Assembly: GCA_036386415.1 (NCBI GenBank)
Contig: DASVVT010000078.1
Span: forward strand, 1-23,440
Reading direction: 5' to 3'
Length of the DNA: 23,440 bases
DNA from: DASVVT01 sp036386415
GTDB lineage: Bacteria > Acidobacteriota > Blastocatellia > Pyrinomonadales > Pyrinomonadaceae
Below the pieces are notes generated by a model, which saw only the letters and a list, made by a program, of their open reading frames with translations, did not search any database and was not told the origin of the DNA. The translations under genes and the position numbers were made by a program. This document shows positions 14,804 through 21,514 of the stretch, in pieces (the first letter of the stretch is position 1; each line of letters opens with the position of its first letter).

Positions 14804-15462
14804 TCCGTTTCCTGCTGCCCTTTGTTCAGCGAGCGCCCGCGCTCTTCCTCCCGCGCTTCCCAAGGGTCAACGCCGCCCTCCCATTTACGCACGTGGCCGC
14901 GCGGCGACGACGGCCCGCCGTAGCCGATCTCGTTCCACGCCAAAGGGTGCGCGTAGTAGATTTTGACTATCGTGATCGAGAGCACGCTCTTGAAGAAGCG
15001 CGCGGGCGGCATCTTCTTCCACGTCGCGCCGGACGCATCCCCGCGCTCGACGTGGCTGAGCACAACGTCTTGAGAGAGCGGGTCTAGGTCGATGAATACT
15101 TTGCTGGCGAAAAGAGCGCGCGCCGCTTCATCAATCCCGGCCAGACCGAGCCGCCACGCCTCGCGCTGCGGCGGCAACTCTTCGTAGCGATACCCGTCGC
15201 GCTTGTCTTCGTAAAGCTTCTCGTCAATCCACGGCACGATTGGTATCTTCTCGGCATCGTCCCGCTCAGGCTGCGGGACGATGCGCTCGGCGATAGCCGC
15301 GAGCGTGCGCGCCTCATGCTCTGTGAAGAAGCGGATCGGCGGGACTTCCTCCAGACGCCGTCGCACGACCTCGCGCGTCTGGTCATCCCAATCGGGCGAA
15401 GACCACTTGTCGAGAACGTTGTAGCCCGGATAGCGCGTGCGAAATTCCTGTCTCTCACCCAT
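14800..15462 (-). CDS. Gluconate 2-dehydrogenase subunit 3 family protein
   Basis: This 220-residue protein is the small partner of membrane FAD dehydrogenases of the GMC type. The mid-region (FTEHEARTLAAIAERIVPQ) and above all the C-terminal HPLAWNEIGYGGPSSPRG match this family closely. A Tat signal, often present at the N-terminus of such subunits, is not seen, so export may depend on the partner or not occur. ATG 15462 (MGERQEF) is chosen because AGGA precedes it; the upstream alternative is a TTG 11 codons earlier. The GMC large subunit gene lies further along in the same direction (8693-10354), separated by three genes. Confidence 0.9.
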   Translation of the reverse strand: MGERQEFRTRYPGYNVLDKWSSPDWDDQTREVVRRRLEEVPPIRFFTEHEARTLAAIAERIVPQPERDDAEKIPIVPWIDEKLYEDKRDGYRYEELPPQREAWRLGLAGIDEAARALFASKVFIDLDPLSQDVVLSHVERGDASGATWKKMPPARFFKSVLSITIVKIYYAHPLAWNEIGYGGPSSPRGHVRKWEGGVDPWEAREEERGRSLNKGQQETE

Positions 15463-15522
15463 AGTCCTATCCGTTTCTGTAGGAATCCACTTCAATGCCT
15501 GTCATGCTTGGTTCTTTTCCGC

Positions 15523-15915
15523 TCACAGCAGATAGATTGCTATGAGACCAATACCAGCAAATCCGGTGAAGAGCGCGGGCGCAAAGGCGAGCGGCCCTTC
15601 CAGCCAATTAAAGAGCGCCACATACAGCCCGCCCATCTGCCGCCCCATCCCGCGCAGGTGCATCCCCAAACAGATGTTGCCGATGAGAGACATCACTTCG
15701 ACCTGTTCATTGATCGGAATCTTCTTATAATCCCGCGACCCTAGCTCGAAGAAGCCGAGAGTGACGCGCTCATACGCGCTGATCCCCGTGAGGTGATTCG
15801 CCGCCAGGCTTTGCTCTCGTGCGAAGGCGAGCAGCCCCTCGACGACTTCGTCGCCCGTGTCGAAGACAATCGCAAAAGTCTTATCGTCGCCTTCGTGCAT
15901 CACTTTTGATTTCAC
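15523..15915 (-). CDS. PPC/DUF296 domain protein with altered C-terminus
   Basis: Residues from about 10 to 85 (FAIVFDTGDEVVEGLLAFARE ... VEVMSLIGNI) are a clear N-terminal part of the PPC domain (DUF296), a small trimeric fold also found fused to AT-hook proteins in plants. The second half of the fold is lost: the expected HxH and GGHL motifs appear degraded (MHLRGMGRQMGG, YVALFNW). The protein then ends in a hydrophobic segment of about 25 residues that looks like a membrane helix. It may be a decaying gene or a remodelled membrane-tethered PPC protein. GTG 15915 follows a fair GAGGT site; TTG 15933 and ATG 15900 are alternatives. It lies 31 bases after the pyruvate oxidase gene. Confidence 0.65.
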   Translation of the reverse strand: MKSKVMHEGDDKTFAIVFDTGDEVVEGLLAFAREQSLAANHLTGISAYERVTLGFFELGSRDYKKIPINEQVEVMSLIGNICLGMHLRGMGRQMGGLYVALFNWLEGPLAFAPALFTGFAGIGLIAIYLL

Positions 15916-15946
15916 ATGTGACCTCGCATTCAAGGACAGTCCATTG

Positions 15947-17698
15947 TTAGAACAGCTCGCTCAACTTGTCGCGGAAGAGAGTGAGAGCGATCTTGCCGCC
16001 TGCGGGCTGCCCCTTCGCCAGCGCCTCCGCGAAATGCAGTGCCTGCTCGACGCTCACCTTCGGCGGCATCGGCGGCTCGAAGGGGTCAACGACTACTTCG
16101 ACGATTGACGGCTTGCCAGACGAAAGCGCGCGCTCCAGCGCCGGACGTATCTCTTCAGGCCGCTCCACCGTCAAGCCCACACCGCCGCATGCCTCGGCGT
16201 ACTTCGCAAAATCAGGATTGTGCAGCTCACAACCGTATTCGGGATTTCCGAGGAAGACGATCTGCTCCCACTTGATCTGGCCGAGCGTGTTGTTCTTGAT
16301 AATGACGACGACGATGGGCAGGTTATATTTAACGGCGGTCAGAAACTCGCCCATGAGCATCGTGAATCCGCCGTCGCCGACGAAAGCTATGGACTGACGT
16401 TCGGGATACGCAATCTTGGCGGCGATACTATACGGCAACCCGCAGGCCATCGTCGCCAGTGTTCCTGAACAACTGAACTTCTGCTGCCCACGGATTTTGA
16501 ACTGCCGCGCGATCCACGTCGTGATCGTCCCGGAATCGGTCGAGATGATCGCGTCGTCTGCTGCTAGCTCCGACAACTCCCAAGCGACGCGCTGCGGCTT
16601 GATAGGCACATCATCCCGCATGGCGCGCGTGCGCATCAACTCCCACCACTCTTTCATTCCCTCCTGCGCCTGTTCGAGAAAGCTTCGATCATCTTTTCGC
16701 TCGATGAAGCGCAAGAGCGCAGTGACAGTCGGCTTCGCGTCGCCGACCAAACCGACTTCAACAGGAAAGCGCAAGCCGATGCGGTCAGGCTTGTCGTCAA
16801 TCTGCACGCCTTTGGCCTGATCGGGCTTCGGCAGGTATTCCATGTAGGGGAACGACGAGCCGATGATGAGCAGCGCGTCCGCCTGTTCCATCGCTTCCTG
16901 CGAAGGTGTCGTGCCGAGCAGTCCGAGTCCGCCTGTGGTAAGTGGATGGTCGTCGGGTATGACTGCTTTGCCGAGCAACGCCTTGACAACCGGCGCGCCG
17001 AGCTTGTCCGCGATCTCAATCACTTCATCCGTTGCGCCCAAAGCGCCTTGCCCGATGAGAATGACCGGCTTCTTGGCTTCGTTGAGGATGAAAGCGGCGA
17101 GTTTCAATTCATCTTCGGGAGGGACGGCGACGGGCGGCGACCAGCGGCTCGTCGTGTGCCCCTCGACTTTGTGCATCGTACCCTTGCCCGTTGGCTCTTT
17201 CTCCTGATAGTCAACGGGAAACGTGATGTGCGCCACTCCGCGATTGTTGAGCGCGTGGCGGCATGCCGCGTCGGCAAGCATCTCGACCTGATCGGGGTTG
17301 ATGACCTCTTGGTTGTAACAGCTCACGTCCTCGAAGAGGAGCGTCATGTTCACCTCTTGTTGAAATTTGCTGCCTTTAAGGTCGGAGTAGGTCTGCCCCG
17401 TGATGGCGAGCACAGGCGCTTGATCCATCTTCGCATCGTAGAGGCCGTTCAGCAGATGTATGCCGCCCGGCCCCGAAGTGGCGAGGCAGCAGCCCAGCCG
17501 CCCGGTGTACTTCGCGTAAGCGCAGGCCATGAAAGCTGCTGCCTCTTCGTGGCGCACCTGTATAAAGCGGACGCGATCCTGACGCTGGCGCAAAGCTTCC
17601 ATGATGCCGTTGATGCCGTCGCCCGGCAATCCGAAGACCGTATCAACGCCCCAATCAATGATGCCCTCGACGAGCACATCTGCGGCTGTGTTTGCCAT
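15947..17698 (-). CDS. Thiamine-diphosphate enzyme, pyruvate oxidase/dehydrogenase (PoxB) type
   Basis: This 583-residue enzyme has three domains: the PYR domain with catalytic Glu51 (RHEEAAAFMA), the central FAD/nucleotide domain (about 195-335), and the PP domain with the ThDP motif GDGG (441-444) to NN (469-470). Length and layout match quinone-dependent pyruvate dehydrogenase (PoxB) and related pyruvate oxidases, which decarboxylate pyruvate to acetate and pass electrons to FAD and quinone. Acetolactate synthase and oxalyl-CoA decarboxylase are relatives, but the opening ADVLVEGIIDWGVDTVFGLPGDGING favours the oxidase group. GGGAGGAAG precedes the ATG at 17698. It is 74 bases downstream of the DUF2231 gene, itself a probable membrane partner or heme-linked protein. 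Confidence 0.92.
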   Translation of the reverse strand: MANTAADVLVEGIIDWGVDTVFGLPGDGINGIMEALRQRQDRVRFIQVRHEEAAAFMACAYAKYTGRLGCCLATSGPGGIHLLNGLYDAKMDQAPVLAITGQTYSDLKGSKFQQEVNMTLLFEDVSCYNQEVINPDQVEMLADAACRHALNNRGVAHITFPVDYQEKEPTGKGTMHKVEGHTTSRWSPPVAVPPEDELKLAAFILNEAKKPVILIGQGALGATDEVIEIADKLGAPVVKALLGKAVIPDDHPLTTGGLGLLGTTPSQEAMEQADALLIIGSSFPYMEYLPKPDQAKGVQIDDKPDRIGLRFPVEVGLVGDAKPTVTALLRFIERKDDRSFLEQAQEGMKEWWELMRTRAMRDDVPIKPQRVAWELSELAADDAIISTDSGTITTWIARQFKIRGQQKFSCSGTLATMACGLPYSIAAKIAYPERQSIAFVGDGGFTMLMGEFLTAVKYNLPIVVVIIKNNTLGQIKWEQIVFLGNPEYGCELHNPDFAKYAEACGGVGLTVERPEEIRPALERALSSGKPSIVEVVVDPFEPPMPPKVSVEQALHFAEALAKGQPAGGKIALTLFRDKLSELF

Positions 17699-17772
17699 CG
17701 CTTCCTCCCTATTTCATGATGTGAGCGCGACGAGCAGCAATCCTGATCTGCCCCTTACCTCGGCAGTGCGCC

Positions 17773-18264
17773 TCAAGACGCGCGAGCCTTAGCTCTCTCT
17801 TCCGGCGGGGTATCTGATTGCGGGTTGACCGCCACGCCATACCTGAAGACCAATTCGCCACCGAGATAGCCGGAGATCGTGATTAAGATAACACCCAGCA
17901 CGGAGAGTGCAAGAGGAATGGTGTAGCTTCCACCGACCATCCGTGAGCCGCCCGTCGTGCGCAGGTAAAAGCTGGCCGCGAAAATCAGCAGCGCAATAAC
18001 ATTCAGGCGGGCGTGCCAGTCGGCAACCCTTTTCACCGCGCGGTCTTTGATCGAGAGCCAGTCAATGATGCCGAACACTGCTGCCGCCACTGCGCCGATG
18101 ATGCCCGCCAGAAGCGCGTAGAATGCTATCCAGTCTCTCCACACGGGATTGCCGCGCCAGAGATAGATGAGGTCTGCGATGAACGAAAAGAACCAGAGTG
18201 CCAACGGAAATGGAATGAGCATCGGATGTATGGGATGCCCTCCAATGCTTGCAGGACTTGCCAT
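17773..18264 (-). CDS. DUF2231 family membrane protein
   Basis: This 163-residue inner-membrane protein has four hydrophobic segments (about 15-35, 45-66, 85-102 and 115-140). The N-terminal GGHPIHPMLIPFPLALW is the hallmark of DUF2231, whose conserved histidines are thought to bind heme or metal. AAAGGAGA lies 7 bases before the ATG at 18264. It starts the leftward redox run and lies next to the pyruvate oxidase, which suggests a link to electron transfer; no biochemical function is established for the family that I can state. Confidence 0.9.
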   Translation of the reverse strand: MASPASIGGHPIHPMLIPFPLALWFFSFIADLIYLWRGNPVWRDWIAFYALLAGIIGAVAAAVFGIIDWLSIKDRAVKRVADWHARLNVIALLIFAASFYLRTTGGSRMVGGSYTIPLALSVLGVILITISGYLGGELVFRYGVAVNPQSDTPPEERAKARAS

Positions 18265-18276
18265 AGTTGTCTCCTT

Positions 18277-18489
18277 TTACTGCCGCACCATCGTCTCGCT
18301 AAGTTTCAGATGGTACGGGCAGATGCTGTTACTCCTTCGCACGAGGATGATAGTCGTCACGATGGCTGCGACGTTGACGCCTTGCGCCACACACATCAAA
18401 GACTCTCGGCGAAGCGGGCAGTAGGTTAAAAGTGGTACGCCACTGATGAGCCAGATCAGACAAGTTGAACCGCTGATCCTCACGCGCAT
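18277..18489 (-). CDS. Possible small cysteine-containing membrane protein
   Basis: This open frame of 70 codons ends in TAA immediately before the ribosome site of the DUF2231 gene, a spacing typical of operons. It predicts one hydrophobic segment (GVNVAAIVTTIILV) with Cys residues on both sides and no known family. The upstream end runs into a degenerate attC-like repeat and no ribosome site precedes the first ATG; an internal ATG at 18396 is possible. It may be a chance frame. Confidence 0.3.
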   Translation of the reverse strand: MRVRISGSTCLIWLISGVPLLTYCPLRRESLMCVAQGVNVAAIVTTIILVRRSNSICPYHLKLSETMVRQ

Positions 18490-18530
18490 CTTTCAACGAA
18501 CGGCGGTCGCGCTTGAATGAGTTGTTAGCT
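18461..18530 (-). repeat. Degenerate attC-like recombination site
   Basis: CAAGTTGAACCGC (18461-18473) and GCGGTCGCGCTTG (18503-18515) pair at both ends with mismatches in the middle, as in folded attC sites, and are followed by AATGAGTTGTTAGCT, nearly identical to the ends of the two better sites at 19521 and 20071. The partner of the GTTAGCT box is not recognisable, so the site is probably decayed or truncated. Confidence 0.45.
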
Positions 18531-18827
18531 GTCGCATTGCTCTCGAAGGAATATTGACTCTGCTGCCTGCCCTATATCGCCTAGCCTATCCCGATTTACC
18601 TTTCTTGAATTTCATAATTCTTTCAGAAATTTTTCAGCACACCCTAAAGACGCCACGCAACCACGCCGAGTAAGGTGTCGTCCGTCGGGCAACGGTGCAA
18701 TCTTTAAGCATCGCTTTTAACCCGGCGTGGCGAACTTTGAAGAGCCACTAAGAGGTAGAAAACAATGTCAACATTACATGTCTTATACCTTAAACCCTTT
18801 AACCCTAAGCCCAAAGGAGTTTCCACA

Positions 18828-19511
18828 ATGAGTAAGTTCCGTTTTATGAGCAGTTCCAGAATGAAGAGTATAGTCTGTGCCACGATTTTCGCGCTATTCC
18901 TGCTAAGCTTCACAGCACCGCGCTCGGCCACTGCTCAATCCGCCGACGGGAGCCTCAAGTTTGCAGTGGAAGACGATCTGACAAAGTCCATTGAGTTCAA
19001 CGCCACAACAGACGGTGTCGGCAGTATGAGTGGCGAGATGACTTTCAGCGGCCCGGCAGAGATTCCTGACCAGGACGTTGATGGCACCGGCGATAGGAGT
19101 TTTAGCGGCAGGCTCGAAAACCTACAGATTGAGGCAAGGTTTGACGGCATGTTGGTAGAGAGGAATAGGGCAGTCATGAGCGGAACCGTCACGGGGTCTA
19201 ATCTGGAGGACTACATAGGGCAGCGGGTGCTACTGGTGGTCGAAGATGTCGATGGCGACGGGGAAAAAACACAGGATACGCTGACCTGGGGTCTTTACAA
19301 GCCAGTGGAGCAGCGTTGGACTCCAACGGATGCGGAGCTGGAAAACGACGAGGGGGCGCGCCTTACATGGTGGGCAACGGATGCCGAGCGCGAAGATGAC
19401 AGGGGGATAACGTCTCATCCGAGTAATGAGATCACCGCGCAGAGCTTTCCGCTCTCGTCTTACTCCTTTGATTTAATGTACGCGGAAGGCGAGATTCAAG
19501 TTAGACCGTAG
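18828..19511 (+). CDS. Secreted protein of unknown function
   Basis: This 227-residue protein has a classic signal peptide: basic start (MSKFRFMSSSRMK), hydrophobic core (IVCATIFALFLLSFTAP) and an Ala-x-Ala site near ATAQS (about residue 37). The mature part is acidic and beta-rich, with Asp-rich loops DQDVDGTGD and DVDGDGEK that resemble calcium-binding loops. No family is recognised. ATG 18828 follows AAAGGAG; an upstream in-frame start lacks a ribosome site. It lies between two attC-like sites but points opposite to the other cassette genes, so it may be an inverted cassette gene with its own promoter or a later insertion. Confidence 0.8.
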   Translation: MSKFRFMSSSRMKSIVCATIFALFLLSFTAPRSATAQSADGSLKFAVEDDLTKSIEFNATTDGVGSMSGEMTFSGPAEIPDQDVDGTGDRSFSGRLENLQIEARFDGMLVERNRAVMSGTVTGSNLEDYIGQRVLLVVEDVDGDGEKTQDTLTWGLYKPVEQRWTPTDAELENDEGARLTWWATDAEREDDRGITSHPSNEITAQSFPLSSYSFDLMYAEGEIQVRP

Positions 19512-19520
19512 AACCTGCGC

Positions 19521-19607
19521 GCCTAACGCTCGAATCAGCCCGCGAGCAATAAAGATGGATGATGAAATTCTACCTAATTGCGAGTCCGGTTGAATGAGTT
19601 GTTGGGC
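19521..19607 (-). repeat. attC-like integron recombination site A
   Basis: GCCTAAC (19521-19527) matches the RYYYAAC box and GTTGGGC (19601-19607) matches GTTRRRY. Inside them are CGAATCAGCCCGC and GGTTGAATGAG, the usual imperfectly paired inner boxes. Outer bases (GCGC) extend the pairing. Read on the minus strand the order AACAACTCATTCAACCGG...GATTCGAGCGTTAGGC has the standard layout, so the cassette gene it belongs to is the minus-strand one at 19742-19981. Confidence 0.75.
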
Positions 19608-19662
19608 TGCGCCATCCAAAGATACTACGGGATGCAGAGGTATTATTTTCTTTGAGAATAAA

Positions 19663-19687
19663 AGGGGCGCATTTGCCAAGCGCCCCT
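19663..19687 (-). terminator. Intrinsic terminator of the 79-residue cassette gene
   Basis: AGGGGCGC (19663-19670) and GCGCCCCT (19680-19687) form an 8-bp stem with a 9-base loop. Read leftward it is followed by TTTATT. It lies 54 bases beyond the stop of the cassette gene, between it and attC site A. Confidence 0.7.
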
Positions 19688-19741
19688 CTCAAATCTGAGC
19701 CACAGCCGACAATGAGTTGAGCAATCTCAAAGGTTGGCGTC

Positions 19742-19981
19742 TCAGAGGCGGACGGTCTCGGAAGCGGGTTTTGTCTTGTAAAGCTCAAGTACAGCCTGCC
19801 CACCGTTACTACCAAGAACGACCAGATATCCCTGTGGGACATCAATTGTTACTCGACCATCCGCTCCAAGCTTCCCTTCCCAGATAGGGGGAGGAGGCTC
19901 ATCACCGCGATCTCTGTAGAGAACCCTGACTTCTTCTCCTGGCTTGCCTTCGATTGTAAGGGAGGTCTTTCCTATGTCCAT
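19742..19981 (-). CDS. Small cassette-encoded protein, unknown function
   Basis: This 79-residue soluble protein is rich in beta-strand-like stretches (TSLTIEGKPGEEVRVLYRD, DGRVTIDVPQGYLVVLG) with a central proline run (EPPPPIW). No family is recognised. AAAGGAGAT precedes the ATG at 19981 at good spacing, and an intrinsic terminator follows the stop, so it is very probably expressed. It is enclosed between two attC-like sites (19521 and 20071) in the standard cassette orientation, giving a cassette of about 550 bp. Small unrecognised proteins are typical of integron cassettes. Confidence 0.75.
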   Translation of the reverse strand: MDIGKTSLTIEGKPGEEVRVLYRDRGDEPPPPIWEGKLGADGRVTIDVPQGYLVVLGSNGGQAVLELYKTKPASETVRL

Positions 19982-20070
19982 GACTATCTCCTTTCTGAAC
20001 TTTAAGCTTGCTTAGACAATTCTAAAGACAAGTTGCCTGTTAGTGAAGAATGGTTAAATACATCAAAGCA

Positions 20071-20172
20071 GCCGAACGCTCGAATTAAACGGGCGAGAGG
20101 CATCTGACCAAGCCTTCAATCTTGCGAATGAAAGATGAGTTGATTCCGCTCCGGTTGAATGAGTTGTTAGGT
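20071..20172 (-). repeat. attC-like integron recombination site B
   Basis: GCCGAAC (20071-20077, one departure from RYYYAAC) and GTTAGGT (20166-20172) are the outer boxes; flanking GCA/TGC extend the pairing. The inner boxes CGAATTAAACGGG and CCGGTTGAATGAG closely match those of site A. The 3' end of the neighbouring minus-strand gene reads into this site, giving it a typical cassette tail. Confidence 0.72.
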
Positions 20173-20756
20173 TGCCGTTGTGACATAGCGCCTATCAACG
20201 TATCGTTCATTTCCAATTCACAGTTACCATATACTTGATCCCAACTCTCAACCGCAACCGTGCCAAGCTGTTTGGCAACGAAGCGCCAGAATCCAGCGTA
20301 CTTAAAAGACTTTTGTTCGTCATTCAAACGAGCTTCTTGTTCCAGAATATCGGCCAGCTTCACCCAAAGTATGTCTGTGAGCTCTTGGCCTGTCACATCC
20401 ATCGGACAATCGGCGAAGCGGTCCCACAATTGAGGCTTTGTGCCGGAGAGCACACTCTCGCGCAAGGATTTATATGTCATGGCGCAGTAGGCGTATACGA
20501 GCCGCTCCGCAGACTCACCTATGAGTTCTTGTATTTCACGTCGACGCTCTTGCGAAAGAGAGAAATTTTGAAAAGCTTGTGTTCCATAGATGGAATGAAA
20601 GAGTCCCGCCAGCATGATATACTCGTGGCAATGCCACCGCTCAAGATAACGATAGACGCCGACCAGATGCGAAAGGAAATCCCCATGTGTATGAGGCACA
20701 TCAGAAGTCCCCAAGTTGAGCAAATAGGTTTTCAGCGAATTGAAGTCGTGTGCCAT
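20085..20756 (-). CDS. DUF6817-like HD-type domain protein, cassette-encoded
   Basis: This protein of 223 residues has the segment HTHGDFLSHLVGVYRYLERWHCHEYIMLAGLFHSIYGT (given here by its ends HTHG and LFHSIYGT, about residues 22-60) with regularly placed histidines, resembling the DUF6817 family and suggesting a metal-dependent HD-like fold. The catalysed reaction is unknown. The last residues (NNSFNRSG and beyond) are encoded by the attC site, a well-known feature of genes in integron cassettes. ATG 20756 is preferred to a TTG four codons upstream; neither has a strong ribosome site. It fills the cassette between attC B and the degenerate site D. Confidence 0.72.
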   Translation of the reverse strand: MAHDFNSLKTYLLNLGTSDVPHTHGDFLSHLVGVYRYLERWHCHEYIMLAGLFHSIYGTQAFQNFSLSQERRREIQELIGESAERLVYAYCAMTYKSLRESVLSGTKPQLWDRFADCPMDVTGQELTDILWVKLADILEQEARLNDEQKSFKYAGFWRFVAKQLGTVAVESWDQVYGNCELEMNDTLIGAMSQRQPNNSFNRSGINSSFIRKIEGLVRCLSPV

Positions 20757-20794
20757 CAGAATACTCAATGCTACTCTTCATGTTCAACGAGGCA

Positions 20795-20908
20795 ATCTAA
20801 CACCAGAATTATCCCGCGCCGAGCGAACAGCCTTCAATTTACATCAGAGGAAGCATCATGAAAAGGATGCTTCCGAGGCGTCCGCGTTAAATGAGTTATG
20901 AGGCGCGG
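20795..20908 (-). repeat. Degenerate attC-like site D with internal hairpin
   Basis: ATCTAAC (20795-20801) matches RYYYAAC. On the other side the element ends in TTAAATGAGTTATGAGGCGCGG (split: TTAAATGAG and GGCGCGG), a close variant of the GAATGAGTTGTT ends of the other sites; CCGCGCC (20814-20820) pairs with GGCGCGG (20902-20908). A perfect 9-bp hairpin GGAAGCATC/GATGCTTCC sits inside (20849-20874). A cassette beyond it to the right is not recognisable. Confidence 0.5.
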
Positions 20909-21143
20909 CGTTAAATGTACTATGCGCCGTTCACTTTATACAGCATCGCCTGGTGAAAACGGCTGTGTGGCTCGTGCTCGCACAACTGCAATCAGCATCC
21001 TGCGTCGGTGGACAGACCGTCAGCGATCTAATCGGCTTAATATGCTTCCGCCTCAATCTCCGAGCAGGCGCAGAAAAATTATTTGCAGTCTGTCAAATTA
21101 AGTGATATTAAGACAATGTAGCTTGCCAATTAAAGGAGGTGTC
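20909..21143. other. No recognised feature right of the cassette cluster
   Basis: This stretch between attC-like site D and the proline-rich gene has one open frame on the plus strand (20898-21101) that is Arg/Ser-rich without a ribosome site and looks like chance. It may be the remains of a lost cassette. Confidence 0.5.
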
Positions 21144-21362
21144 GTGAGCGAGAAGAAAGCTGAGGAGTTGACACCGCCGGAATCTCTCCCGACGGGTGAA
21201 CTGCCCGAGCAAACGGAGAAGGAAGTTCGCGTCCGCTACTGGAAAACACCTGCCCCGCTTCCGCCGGAGCATGAAATTCACAAGCGGCAGCACATTCCGC
21301 CAGTACCCGAGGGTGAGGAGGTGCCAGACGACACACCCTCGCCGCCGGTCGAGTTGGACTGA
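21144..21362 (+). CDS. Small proline/glutamate-rich protein, unknown function
   Basis: This 72-residue protein is rich in Pro and Glu with no hydrophobic segment, so it is probably disordered and cytoplasmic. GTG 21144 (MSEKKAEE) follows an excellent AAAGGAGGTG, which decides the start over an upstream ATG at 21102. The central VRVRYWKTPAPLPPEHEIHKRQ is its only distinctive stretch; no family is recognised. It precedes the large propeller protein by 152 bases in the same direction. Confidence 0.7.
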   Translation: MSEKKAEELTPPESLPTGELPEQTEKEVRVRYWKTPAPLPPEHEIHKRQHIPPVPEGEEVPDDTPSPPVELD

Positions 21363-21514
21363 ACCGCATCTTCCCGCTCCTGCCACTGCCCGAATCTAGC
21401 CGCGGCTTAAATGCCTCACCGGCTTCGCCAGCGTTGTTTGAGCAAAGGTTGTTACAACAGAAAATCCTCGCATACCCCTAACTCACCACAGTCTAGAAAG
21501 GACTAGAAACAATC

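Larger units (their letters stand above)
18265..18827. other. Low-GC gap at the left edge of the cassette cluster
   Basis: Besides the doubtful 70-codon frame, these 563 bases hold the degenerate attC-like site (18461-18530) and an inverted repeat CCACGCCG/CGGCGTGG (18661-18668 with 18723-18730) that would form a leader structure before the secreted-protein gene. The stretch 18570-18650 is AT-rich and could hold that gene's promoter, but no clear -35/-10 pair stands out. Confidence 0.5.

Noticed and set aside
20898..21101. 67-codon open frame right of the cassette cluster
   Set aside because: No ribosome binding site and Arg/Ser-rich low-information sequence starting inside an attC-like repeat.
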